Positions 1-8,555 of a DNA stretch of 64,000 bases are shown piece by piece. The notes beneath the pieces are model-generated. The model did no database searches. It had not been told where the DNA came from and worked only from the letters and a program-made list of their open reading frames with translations. The DNA lies in contig NZ_LMIW01000001.1 of NCBI RefSeq assembly GCF_001429185.1, positions 498,541 through 562,540 of the forward strand, written 5' to 3'. Position 1 is the first letter of the stretch, and every line of letters starts with the position of its first letter. This stretch comes from Terrabacter sp. Root85 (GTDB taxonomy: Bacteria; Actinomycetota; Actinomycetes; Actinomycetales; Dermatophilaceae). Position numbers and translations under genes: made by a program.

Positions 1-105
1 CTCGTGCAGTCGGCCGCGTTCGCGATCGGTGTCGCGCTCTACACCATCAACTGGTCGCGGCTGCGACGGCGATCCCAACGTCCAGCCAGCACCGTCCCGG
101 CCTGA
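1..105 (+). CDS. ABC sugar transporter permease, C-terminal end (partial)
   Basis: The window opens inside a reading frame that closes at a TGA ending at 105. The 34 visible residues are a hydrophobic helix followed by an arginine-rich tail (RLRRRSQRP), the usual end of a RbsC-type inner-membrane permease. The next two genes encode a sugar-binding lipoprotein and an ATPase-permease fusion, so this is most likely a second permease of the same importer. Only the tail is visible and the start lies outside the window, so the family call rests mainly on context. Confidence 0.55.
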   Translation, partial: LVQSAAFAIGVALYTINWSRLRRRSQRPASTVPA

Positions 106-160
106 CCCCTCTTGCTTCATCCCTCACCCGGCTCATGACCATCAGAAAGGTCGATCCGCA

Positions 161-1267
161 ATGTCCCGACCCAACACAGCCATCCGCGTCCTCGCAGTGT
201 CGAGCGTCGCCGCCCTGGCACTCGCAGCCTGTGGCAGCTCGTCCGACGGCGCCTCTCCCGCCGCCAGCGGAGGCAGCACCGTCTCGGGCGCGCCATCCTG
301 GTGCGGCTCCAAGCAGATCACCCTGGGCCTGACCGACGGGTTCGGCGGCAACAGCTGGCGTCTCGTCACGACGGCCTCCGCCAAGGACGAGATCGCCAAG
401 TGCCCGAGCGTCACGAGCTTCACCTACGCCGACGGTCAGGGCGACACCCAGAAGGCCATCTCCGACATCCAGGGCCTGGTCGCCAAGGGAGTCAACGCGC
501 TCGTCGTGTTCCCGGACGCCGGCAACGCCATGCTCCCTGCTCTGCAGAGCGCCAAGGAGGCCGGCGTCACCACGGTGCCCTACCGGGTCAACCCGGGCGG
601 CGCCGACGGCAAGGACTACGACGTCTGGGTGGGAGCCGACTTCGTCACCGACGGCAAGAACTGGGCCGACTGGCTCACCAAGACCCTGCCGAGCGGGGGC
701 AACATCCTCTTCCTGTCCGGCCCCGCAGGCAACAGCCAGGGCCTCGACGAGCTCAAGGGCATGAAGGAGGTCCTCGACCCGGGGAAGTACACCTTCATCG
801 GGCAGGCGCCGTTCGAGGTCACCAACTGGGATCCCGCCAAGACCCAGCAGGTCCTGAGTGCCGCCATCGCGAAGTACCCGAAGATCGACGCGATCGTGTC
901 CGACTTCGGACCGTCCCTCGTCGGTGCTCTGCCGGAGTTCGAGAAGAGCGGGCGCTCCATCCCTGCCCTGGCGACGTCGGACGGCAACGTCCTCTCGTGC
1001 TTCTACGAGGCGCACAAGGCACAGAACCCGGACTTCAAGCTCTTCACCGTGGCCACGGGCAACGACAACGCCCGACTGGCGGTCCAGTGGGCCGTCGCCC
1101 TCGCGACCGGTGGCACCCCGCCCGCGTCGAAGCAGTTCAAGGCTCCCGCCTTCGAGGACTCGGTCGGCGGCAAGCCCAGCCCGGTGACGTGCAAGAAGGA
1201 CCTTCCCGGTGACATCTACCTGTCCGCCCAGATGGCCGGACAGGACCAGGCGAAGCTGCTCAAGTGA
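161..1267 (+). CDS. Sugar ABC transporter substrate-binding lipoprotein
   Basis: This 368-residue periplasmic-binding-protein-fold lipoprotein (RbsB/Peripla_BP_4 type) would sit on the outer face of the membrane and deliver a small sugar-like ligand to the importer. A positively charged and hydrophobic signal ends in a lipobox with Cys24 (ALAACGSS), followed by a Ser/Gly/Ala linker. Two alpha/beta lobes follow, with typical VVFPDAG and VSDFG segments. The ATG at 161 has a purine-rich AGAAAGG upstream and begins exactly with the signal peptide; an in-frame start at 29 would add an implausible extension. Its stop overlaps the GTG of the ATPase-permease gene, indicating translational coupling. 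The ligand cannot be read from sequence. Confidence 0.88.
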   Translation: MSRPNTAIRVLAVSSVAALALAACGSSSDGASPAASGGSTVSGAPSWCGSKQITLGLTDGFGGNSWRLVTTASAKDEIAKCPSVTSFTYADGQGDTQKAISDIQGLVAKGVNALVVFPDAGNAMLPALQSAKEAGVTTVPYRVNPGGADGKDYDVWVGADFVTDGKNWADWLTKTLPSGGNILFLSGPAGNSQGLDELKGMKEVLDPGKYTFIGQAPFEVTNWDPAKTQQVLSAAIAKYPKIDAIVSDFGPSLVGALPEFEKSGRSIPALATSDGNVLSCFYEAHKAQNPDFKLFTVATGNDNARLAVQWAVALATGGTPPASKQFKAPAFEDSVGGKPSPVTCKKDLPGDIYLSAQMAGQDQAKLLK

Positions 1268-3885
1268 CTCCGCACGGGGCGGCCGGTGCCGTCACGACCG
1301 ACGGCCCGGCCGACCCCGTGCCCGTCGATGTCGCCACCGAGACCAAGACCAAGACGCTGAGCGAGACGCCGACCGAAACGCCGACCGAAGGACTGGACGT
1401 GACCAGAGACACCGCGGTGATCGCCGAGTCGGCGATGGTCCTCTCCGGCATCAGCAAGAACTACGACGGGGTCGCAGCGCTCACCGACGTCTCCCTGGAG
1501 ATCCGTCGGGGCGAGGTCCACGCCCTGCTGGGAGAGAACGGCGCGGGCAAGTCGACCCTCATGGGGGTCGCCTCCGGTGAGGTGAGCCCGGACGCCGGCA
1601 CCATCACCGGCGCGGGCCGGCTCATCGAGCGGCTGACACCCGCCCTGGCCACCGAGCTCGGCATCGCGATCGTCCACCAGCACCCAGCGGTGCTGCCCGA
1701 CCTCACCGTTGCCGAGAACCTCGTGGTCGCCGTGCCCGGTGCCGTCCTCGGAACCGGGGCGGAGCAGATCCGCACGATGCAGCAGATGCTGGCCGATGTC
1801 GGCTCGAGCGCCCACCTCGAGGACCGGGTCGGCAACCTCAGCGTCGCCCAGCGCCACCTCCTCGAGCTGGCCAAGGCGCTCGCGGTGGAGCCCGAGCTGC
1901 TCATCCTCGACGAGCCCACGGCCCCGCTGGGCGCCGACTCCGTCGACATGCTCTTCGAACGCGTGCGGCGGGCCGCAGCCACCGGCACCGCCGTCGTCTA
2001 CATCACGCACCGCCTCGCCGAGGTCCGCGAGCTGGCGGACCGCGTCACCGTGCTGCGCGACGGCAAGGTACGCGGCACTGCCGAGGTGGAGGCCATCAGC
2101 GACGATGAGCTTCTGTCGCTCATCGTCGGGCGCCAGCTCGAGTCGACCTTCCCGGTCAAGCCACCGCAGGACGAGCTGGGTGACGAGGTCCTCTCCGTGG
2201 ACGGGATCACGGGTGGCGGCTTCTCCGACGTCTCCTTCACGGCGCGCGCCGGTGAGATCATCGGCGTCTCGGGGATCGTGGGCAACGGCCAGAGCGAGGT
2301 GCTGCGGGCGCTCGCCGGGCTCACGGCCTTCTCCGGCTCGGTCACGGTCGGCGGCACGTCGCGGACATCGCGCGACCTGCGCAAGCGCTCGGCCTACCTC
2401 CCGGCCGACCGACACGACGAGGGCCTCATGATGACGCTCTCGGTCCGCGAGAACGCAGCCCTGTCCGCCCTGGACCGTCTCCGGGGTCGTGTCCTGCTGA
2501 GCCGCGGCCGGGAGGACGCCCTCGTCGGGGCGGAGCTCACCGCTCTCGACGTCAAGACCGCCTCAGCCGAGACCGTCGTCTCGGCCCTGTCCGGAGGGAA
2601 CCAGCAGAAGGTCGTGCTCGCCCGGGCCCTGCTCTCCCGCCCCGCCATCGTCCTGGCCGACGAGCCGACACAGGGCGTCGACGTCGGCGCGCGCGCGGAG
2701 ATCTACCGGATCCTGCGCGAGGTCTCTGCCGCGGGCGTGCCGGTCGTCGTCGCGTCCTCCGACGCCAAGGAGCTCGAAGGACTCTGCGACCGCGTCCTGG
2801 TCATGTCACGCGGAGCAGTGCTCGACGTCGTCGAGGGCGCTCAGGTCACCGAGGAACGACTCATCCACTCGGCAGTCAGTGCGACGGTGCACCAGGGCGG
2901 CGCCAGCCGGACGGTCAGCTCCGTCTCGACCCGGCGGAGCCGCTTCCTCACCGGGGACTATGCCCCGGTCGTCATCCTCGCGCTCGTCATGCTCCTTCTC
3001 GGCGCCTTCGTGCTGTCGCAGAACCCGCGATACCTCGCACCCTTCAACCTCACGTCGGTCATGACCTCGTGCGCGGCCCTCGGCTTCATCGCCCTCGGGC
3101 AGACGATCGTTCTCATGACCGGGGGAATCGACCTCTCCGTGGGACCGCTCGCCGGTTTCCTGGTCGTCGTCGGCTCGTTCTTCCTGACCGCCGAGAAATC
3201 GGCCGCGGTCATGGCGCTGGGACTGGTCGTCATGCTGGCGGTCGCCGCCGCCACCGGCGCCGCCAACGGCAGCCTGATCCGCTTCGCCAAGTTCACCCCG
3301 GTGGCGGCCACACTGGCGAGCTACATCGGCATCCAGGGCCTCAGCTACCTTCTCCGGGACTCGCCCGGAGGGAACATCGCGATCTCGGTCACCCGTCTCG
3401 TCAAGACCAAGATCGGCCCCGTACCGGTCGTCTTCCTGCTGCTCGTCGTCACTGCCGTGGTGCTCGAGTACGCCCTGCGCAGGCGGGGCCCCGGCCTGCG
3501 GCTGCGCGCCATCGGATCCGACGAGGACGCCGCCCGCCGGGTCGGGATCAACGTCAGCCGCACTGCGGTCCTGGCCTACGTCGCCGCCTCCTGCTTCGTC
3601 TTCCTCGGCTCCATCGTGCTGCTCGGCCAGCTCGGCATCGGTGACCCGGCTCAGGGCGTGGGCTACACCCTGAGCAGCATCACCGCGGTGGTCCTCGGTG
3701 GCACCAGCCTCCTGGGCGGTCGTGGCACGTTCATCGGCACGCTGCTCGGCGCCGGGCTCATCGTCCAGGTCTTCAACGCCATGGTCTTCCTCGACCTGTC
3801 GCAGACGTGGCAGTACTTCTTCCAGGGCGCCCTCATCGTGGCTGCCGCCGTCATCTACAGCCAAGTGCGCCGGGTCAGGGCCTGA
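1264..3885 (+). CDS. Fused sugar ABC transporter ATPase (two cassettes) and permease
   Basis: The 873-residue protein joins a RbsA-type double ATPase to a RbsC-type permease. Cassette 1 has a Walker A at about residue 90 (GENGAGKST) and a Walker B ending D216-E217. Cassette 2 has the degenerate P-loop usual for this family (GIVGNGQSE), an LSGGNQQ signature at 442-448 and a Walker B D466-E467. From about residue 560 the chain becomes a multi-helix permease with the conserved GGIDLSVG motif. Normally these are separate proteins of about 500 and 330 residues. The GTG at 1264 overlaps the preceding stop; the first 45 residues are a Thr/Glu-rich low-complexity stretch, and starts at 1399 or 1435 would remove it. 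There is no internal stop at the join, so the fusion looks genuine. Confidence 0.87.
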   Translation: MTPHGAAGAVTTDGPADPVPVDVATETKTKTLSETPTETPTEGLDVTRDTAVIAESAMVLSGISKNYDGVAALTDVSLEIRRGEVHALLGENGAGKSTLMGVASGEVSPDAGTITGAGRLIERLTPALATELGIAIVHQHPAVLPDLTVAENLVVAVPGAVLGTGAEQIRTMQQMLADVGSSAHLEDRVGNLSVAQRHLLELAKALAVEPELLILDEPTAPLGADSVDMLFERVRRAAATGTAVVYITHRLAEVRELADRVTVLRDGKVRGTAEVEAISDDELLSLIVGRQLESTFPVKPPQDELGDEVLSVDGITGGGFSDVSFTARAGEIIGVSGIVGNGQSEVLRALAGLTAFSGSVTVGGTSRTSRDLRKRSAYLPADRHDEGLMMTLSVRENAALSALDRLRGRVLLSRGREDALVGAELTALDVKTASAETVVSALSGGNQQKVVLARALLSRPAIVLADEPTQGVDVGARAEIYRILREVSAAGVPVVVASSDAKELEGLCDRVLVMSRGAVLDVVEGAQVTEERLIHSAVSATVHQGGASRTVSSVSTRRSRFLTGDYAPVVILALVMLLLGAFVLSQNPRYLAPFNLTSVMTSCAALGFIALGQTIVLMTGGIDLSVGPLAGFLVVVGSFFLTAEKSAAVMALGLVVMLAVAAATGAANGSLIRFAKFTPVAATLASYIGIQGLSYLLRDSPGGNIAISVTRLVKTKIGPVPVVFLLLVVTAVVLEYALRRRGPGLRLRAIGSDEDAARRVGINVSRTAVLAYVAASCFVFLGSIVLLGQLGIGDPAQGVGYTLSSITAVVLGGTSLLGGRGTFIGTLLGAGLIVQVFNAMVFLDLSQTWQYFFQGALIVAAAVIYSQVRRVRA

Positions 3886-3972
3886 CAGCGCTCGACACCA
3901 TCACCAGACCTTCGAATCACCCTGCGGGCCAAGGCGGTCCGTCATCCAACGACAACCACCGAGGAGACTCAA

Positions 3973-5049
3973 GTGCGCGCAGCACGCTTCCACGGACAGT
4001 CCGACATCCGCATCGAGGACGTCGGATCCCCTGAGATCAAGGCGCCCGACGAGGTCCTCGTCGAGGTCCTCTGGTGCGGCATCTGCGGCACCGACCTGCA
4101 CGAGTACCTCGTGGGCCCCATCGTCACCCCGACCACGCCGCACCCCCTGACCGGGGTGACCCTCCCCCAGACGCTCGGGCACGAGTTCTCCGCGCGGGTC
4201 GTGGAGGTGGGCGCGCAGGTCACCGACGTGGCCGTGGGCGACCGGGTGAGCATCATGCCTGCGATCGTCTGCGGCCGATGCACCTTCTGCCGGCAGGGAC
4301 TCGGTCACCTGTGCGTCCGGTTCGCCTGCACCGGGCTCTCCGCCGAGACCGGGGGCCTCGCCCAGTACGCCGTGCTCAAGGAGTACCAGGTCTCGACCCT
4401 CCCCGACGAGGTGTCGGACGTGGAGGGTGCCGTCGTCGAGCCGGCCAGCGTGGCGGCATACGGCATCGACAGGGTCGGGATCCGTGGTGGCGACATCGTG
4501 CTCGTCACCGGCGCCGGCCCCATCGGCGTGCTGTCGGCCCTCTACGCCGATGCCCTCGGCGCTGCGACCGTCGTGATCGCCGAACCCAATCCCAACCGCG
4601 CAGCGCTCGCGGCCTCCCTCGACGTCGGTCCGGTCCTCGACCCGACCTCGGACGGGTTCGCCGAGTCGATCGCACAGCTCACCCGAGGCGCCGGCGTCGA
4701 CGTGGTCGCCGAGTGCTCGGGCAGCACCCCGGGCCTGACCACGGCGATGAACAGTGTGCGCACGCGTGGCTCGATCGTGCAGACCGGCCTGCACACCAAG
4801 CCGGCCACCATCGACGCGATGCGGCTGTCGGAGAAGGACATCAGCTACGTCGGCAGCTGGTGCTACCTCATCACCGACTGGCCCCGCATCATCCGGCTCA
4901 TCGCCTCGGGGAAGTACCCCGTCGCCAAGGCCGTCACGGCCCAGATCGAGCTGGAGCGGGTCGTCCCGGACGGCTTCGACGTCCTCGTGAACCCGTCGGG
5001 CGACCAGCTCAAGATCCTCGTCTCACCGACCGGCGCGACGCCGGCCTGA
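3973..5049 (+). CDS. Zinc-dependent alcohol dehydrogenase, 2,3-butanediol dehydrogenase-like
   Basis: This 358-residue medium-chain dehydrogenase most resembles (R,R)-butanediol dehydrogenases, which oxidise vicinal diols to hydroxyketones with NAD. Cys38 in WCGICGTDLHEY and His70-Glu71 in LGHEF are the catalytic zinc ligands. The HEY...GPI...HPLTG insertion is typical of the BdhA branch. A CGRCTFC...C segment supplies four cysteines for a structural zinc, and GAGPIG forms the NAD fold. The GTG start has a GAGGAG ribosome site a few bases upstream. It follows the transporter and precedes the M24-fold and E1 genes, so the imported compound may be a polyol or hydroxyketone. The exact substrate is inference. 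Confidence 0.8.
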   Translation: MRAARFHGQSDIRIEDVGSPEIKAPDEVLVEVLWCGICGTDLHEYLVGPIVTPTTPHPLTGVTLPQTLGHEFSARVVEVGAQVTDVAVGDRVSIMPAIVCGRCTFCRQGLGHLCVRFACTGLSAETGGLAQYAVLKEYQVSTLPDEVSDVEGAVVEPASVAAYGIDRVGIRGGDIVLVTGAGPIGVLSALYADALGAATVVIAEPNPNRAALAASLDVGPVLDPTSDGFAESIAQLTRGAGVDVVAECSGSTPGLTTAMNSVRTRGSIVQTGLHTKPATIDAMRLSEKDISYVGSWCYLITDWPRIIRLIASGKYPVAKAVTAQIELERVVPDGFDVLVNPSGDQLKILVSPTGATPA

Positions 5050-5122
5050 CCGGGGCCACGACCCTGCGCCACCGGCCGCGACCGACCAGCTGCCGATCCA
5101 TCCACGTTCTCGAGGAGTAGTC

Positions 5123-6529
5123 ATGGTGTCACCGACGTACGGCACGAACGCGGTCGACTGGGAGAGTCGCCTGGACCTGGACCGGCTGCGCCGCGAGCGC
5201 CTGGCCCGGCTCAAGGCGGAGCTCGACCGGTCGGACCTCGGCGCCCTGCTGACCTTCGACTTCCACAACATCCGCTACATGACCGCGACCCACATCGGGA
5301 CATGGGCGATGGACAAGATGATCCGTTTCGCCATTCTCCCCCGCGGGGGGGACCCCGTCCTGTGGGACTTCGGGTCGGCCGCCCGTCACCACCAGCTGCA
5401 GTCGACCTGGCTCGACGAGCCGCACGCGGCTGCGGGTCGGGGAGACCACTACGGCGCCCGCGCGGGCATCTCCACGCTGCGCGGCGCGATCTCCCCCGGG
5501 GCACGGCGCGCCGCGGACGTGGCCGCCAAGGTCGCCCAGGTGATGCGCGACTTCGGGCTCGACGGCCAGGCCATCGGCGTCGACATCGTCGAGCCGCCGG
5601 TCCTCTTCGCGCTCGAGGCGGCGGGTTTCCACGTCGTCGACGGACAGCAGGTCTTCCTCGAGGCGAGGCGGATCAAGACCGGGGACGAGATCGGCCTGCT
5701 CACGCAGGCAGCGTCGATGGTGGACGCTGCCTACGAGAACCTCTACGAGTTCCTCCGTCCGGGCGTCCGTGAGAACGAGTGCGTCGGCCTGGTGAGCAAG
5801 ACGCTCTACGACCTCGGTTCGGAGCATGTCGAGGGGGTCAATGCCATCTCGGGAGAACGGTGCTCACCGCACCCACACGTCTTCACCGACCGGCTGATCC
5901 GGCCCGGCGACCCGGCCTTCTTCGACATCCTGCACAGCCACATGGGCTACCGGACCTGCTACTACCGGACCTTCGCCGTGGGCAGCGCATCACGGGCTCA
6001 GCGCGACGCGTACACCATCTGTCGCGAGCTGATGGACCGGGCGATCGACATCGTCAAGCCCGGCGTGACGACGGCTGACGTCGTCGCCCTGTGGCCCACT
6101 GCGCAGGAGTTCGGCTTCGCCGACGAGGAGGCGGCCTTCGCGCTCCAGTACGGCCACGGCGTGGGCCTGTCGATCTGGGAGCGGCCGATCTTCAGTCGCC
6201 TCACCTCCTTCGACAGCCCGGAGACGCTGGAGGAGGGCATGGTCTTCGCCCTCGAGACCTACTGGCCAGCGGCCGACGGCTGGGGGGCGGCCCGGATCGA
6301 GGAGGAGGTCGTCGTGACCGCCACGGGCTGCGAGGTCATCACGAAGTTCCCTGCCGAGGAGCTGCTCGTGGCCGGCAAGCGCTACTTCACGACCGGCGGA
6401 CACCTGCCGACGATGCGCGACAGCCAGTCCCACCTCAACCGCGCGCCGCGCGCCACCGACGCCGACTCCGGCGCCGACGCCGACGCCAGCACGAGGAACA
6501 GCTCCACCCCGGCGGAGGTCGGCGCATGA
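5123..6529 (+). CDS. M24-fold (pita-bread) metallohydrolase-like protein, one metal ligand replaced
   Basis: This is a 468-residue protein with a creatinase-like N domain and an M24 pita-bread C domain. Standard members are Xaa-Pro peptidases with metal ligands Asp, Asp, His, Glu, Glu. Here Asp268 (FFDIL), His345 (YGHGVGL), Glu378 (ALETYW) and a Glu in the 393-395 run are present. The second Asp, expected in a GYxSD position, is Cys279. Loss of a ligand suggests a non-peptidase role, as in creatinase and other M24 relatives such as DMSP lyase or ectoine hydrolase. The C-terminal 40 residues are an Asp/Ala-rich tail. A GAGGAG site precedes the ATG, and the stop overlaps the next ATG. The reaction is unknown. 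Confidence 0.75.
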   Translation: MVSPTYGTNAVDWESRLDLDRLRRERLARLKAELDRSDLGALLTFDFHNIRYMTATHIGTWAMDKMIRFAILPRGGDPVLWDFGSAARHHQLQSTWLDEPHAAAGRGDHYGARAGISTLRGAISPGARRAADVAAKVAQVMRDFGLDGQAIGVDIVEPPVLFALEAAGFHVVDGQQVFLEARRIKTGDEIGLLTQAASMVDAAYENLYEFLRPGVRENECVGLVSKTLYDLGSEHVEGVNAISGERCSPHPHVFTDRLIRPGDPAFFDILHSHMGYRTCYYRTFAVGSASRAQRDAYTICRELMDRAIDIVKPGVTTADVVALWPTAQEFGFADEEAAFALQYGHGVGLSIWERPIFSRLTSFDSPETLEEGMVFALETYWPAADGWGAARIEEEVVVTATGCEVITKFPAEELLVAGKRYFTTGGHLPTMRDSQSHLNRAPRATDADSGADADASTRNSSTPAEVGA

Positions 6530-7590
6530 GACTGCCCCTGGCGGAGCACCGTTACGGCGAGCACGGCGTCGTGCTCCCACCGGAGCGCAGCGACAGCAAC
6601 GACGCCCTCGATGTCGACCTGGACATGCGGCGACAGCTCTACCGCTCGATGCGAGAGATGCGGACCTTCGAGAAGCGCGCCTACGACCTCTTCATGAAAC
6701 AGTTGGTCAAGGGCACGAGCCACTTGTCGCTCGGCATGGAGGCGATCGCGGCGGGTTTCGGAGCCGCCATGCAGGAGGACGACTACACCTTCGCCACGTA
6801 CCGCGGCCACGCACACACCCTCGCGAGGGGCGTGCCGATGACACCGGTGCTCGCCGAGCTGCTCGGACGGGCCAACGGCCTGATGGGAGGCAAGGGCGGT
6901 TCGATGCACCTCACGAGCGTCGAGCACGGGATGATGGGCTCCTACGCCATCATCGGGGCCCACCTGACGATCGCCAACGGAGCTGCGTGGTCCGCGCAGT
7001 ACCGCGGGTCGGGCCAGGTGGCCGTCTGCTTCTTCGGCGACGGGACCACCAACATCGGCGCCTTCCACGAGGCCCTCAACTACGCCGCGGTGTACCGCCT
7101 GCCGGTCGTCTTCGTGTGCGAGAACAACCTCTACATGGAGTACACGTCCATCCGCGACATCACCGCCGTCGCGCACCCGGCGGCCGACCGGGCCGCGGCG
7201 TACGGACTCGAGTCGATCGTCGTCGACGGCAACGACGCCGACGCCGTCCACCTCGCCGCGCTCGAAGCTCTCGACCGGGCGCGCTCGGGCCGGGGCCCCT
7301 CGCTCGTCGAGGCCCTGACCTACCGCCACGGAGGGCACTCGCGCGCCGACCCCGGGAAGTACCGTCCCACCGGTGAGGTCGACGCCTGGAAGGCGTACGA
7401 CCCACTCACGATCTACCGCGAGCGACTGGGGCGGCTCGGCGTGTCGGAAGCCGAGCTCGACGCCATGGACGCGACGGCTCTCGCGCTCGTCGATGCGGCC
7501 ACCGAGGGAGCCATCGCCGGCGAGCTCCCCTCTCCCGAGAGCGCGTTCACCGATGTCTGGGCTGATGGAGGATGGTCATGGCGCAACTGA
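6526..7590 (+). CDS. Thiamine-diphosphate dehydrogenase E1 alpha subunit (acetoin/pyruvate type)
   Basis: This 354-residue protein is the alpha subunit of a heterotetrameric E1 that decarboxylates or cleaves an alpha-ketoacid or acetoin using thiamine diphosphate. The diphosphate/Mg motif runs from G171-D172-G173 to N200-N201. GGKGGSMHL and a YRHGGHSRADPGKYR segment are typical of the PDH/acetoin E1 alpha family. The ATG overlaps the previous stop as ATGA; a longer frame starting at 6091 would run inside the M24 gene and is not credible. The beta subunit follows immediately. A neighbouring butanediol-dehydrogenase-like gene makes an acetoin-like substrate plausible, but no residue here proves it. 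Confidence 0.88.
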   Translation: MRLPLAEHRYGEHGVVLPPERSDSNDALDVDLDMRRQLYRSMREMRTFEKRAYDLFMKQLVKGTSHLSLGMEAIAAGFGAAMQEDDYTFATYRGHAHTLARGVPMTPVLAELLGRANGLMGGKGGSMHLTSVEHGMMGSYAIIGAHLTIANGAAWSAQYRGSGQVAVCFFGDGTTNIGAFHEALNYAAVYRLPVVFVCENNLYMEYTSIRDITAVAHPAADRAAAYGLESIVVDGNDADAVHLAALEALDRARSGRGPSLVEALTYRHGGHSRADPGKYRPTGEVDAWKAYDPLTIYRERLGRLGVSEAELDAMDATALALVDAATEGAIAGELPSPESAFTDVWADGGWSWRN

Positions 7591-8555
7591 GCTACCGAGA
7601 TGCCGTCGCGCGCGGCATCGCACAGGAGATGCGCCGCGACGAGCGGGTCGTCGTCGTGGGCGAGGACATCGCCGGGGCCGGCGGCGTCTTCAAGACGACG
7701 GTCGGCCTGCTCGACGAGTTCGGCCCGAAGCGGGTCATCGACACACCCATCAGTGAGCAGGCCATCCTCGGCGCGGCCATGGGCGCGGCGATGACCGGGC
7801 TACGACCGGTGGCGGAGATCATGTTCTCGGACTTCTTCGCCGTGTGCTGGGACATCGTGGTGAACCAGATCGCCAAGACGCGCTACATGACGGCGGGTCA
7901 GGTGACCATGCCACTCGTCATCAAGACGGGCAACGGCGGTGGCCTGCGCTTCGGAGCCCAGCACTCGCAGTCGATCGAGAACTGGGCCATGGCCATCCCG
8001 GGGCTCAAGGTCGTGACGCCGTCGACCGCCGAGGACGTCGTCGGCCTGATGGCCGCGGCCATCCGGGACGACGACCCGGTGATCTTCTGCGAGCACAAGG
8101 GTCTGTATGCCGCCAAGGGCGAGGTGCCCGACGGCGAGATCATCGACACGCTCGGCACCGCCAAGGTGCGCCGCCCCGGTCGCGACGCGACCATCCTGGC
8201 GCTCGGCATGATGGTGCCGAGGGCGCTGGCCGCTGCGGAGGACCTGGCCACCCGCGGCATCGATGCCGAGGTCATCGACGTGCGCTCCCTCGTACCACTC
8301 GACACCCGGACGATCCTCGACTCGGTCGCCAGGACCGGCAGGCTCTTCACCGTCGAGGAGAACCCCCAGCTGCTCGGCTGGGGTGCCGAGATCGCGTCGC
8401 TCGTCGCCGACGAGGCGTTCTGGGACCTCGACGGACCGGTGCAGAGGATCACGACCCCGCACATCCCGCTGCCGTCCGCCGACTCCCTGGAGGACCTCGT
8501 CATGCCGTCCGCCGAGAGCGTCGCCAGGACCGTCGAGAAGGCGCTGCAGTCGTGA
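7578..8555 (+). CDS. Thiamine-diphosphate dehydrogenase E1 beta subunit
   Basis: This 325-residue transketolase-like beta subunit completes the E1 enzyme with the preceding gene. It has the expected opening SYRDAVARGIAQEM, the VVVGEDIAGAGGVFKTT and ISEQAILGAA segments, and a C-terminal transketolase domain with DVRSLVPLD. Two in-frame ATGs lie at 7572 and 7578; I chose the second because a GGAGGA site lies about the right distance upstream. The gene overlaps the end of E1 alpha by about a dozen bases, and its stop overlaps the GTG of the E2-like gene, so the three are translationally coupled. Length is normal for the family. Confidence 0.88.
   Translation: MAQLSYRDAVARGIAQEMRRDERVVVVGEDIAGAGGVFKTTVGLLDEFGPKRVIDTPISEQAILGAAMGAAMTGLRPVAEIMFSDFFAVCWDIVVNQIAKTRYMTAGQVTMPLVIKTGNGGGLRFGAQHSQSIENWAMAIPGLKVVTPSTAEDVVGLMAAAIRDDDPVIFCEHKGLYAAKGEVPDGEIIDTLGTAKVRRPGRDATILALGMMVPRALAAAEDLATRGIDAEVIDVRSLVPLDTRTILDSVARTGRLFTVEENPQLLGWGAEIASLVADEAFWDLDGPVQRITTPHIPLPSADSLEDLVMPSAESVARTVEKALQS

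Noticed and set aside
1360..1396. Short tandem units coding TETPTEG at the start of the ATPase-permease fusion
   Set aside because: They are probably a low-complexity leader or untranslated if the start is at 1399; there is no sign of a mobile or regulatory repeat.
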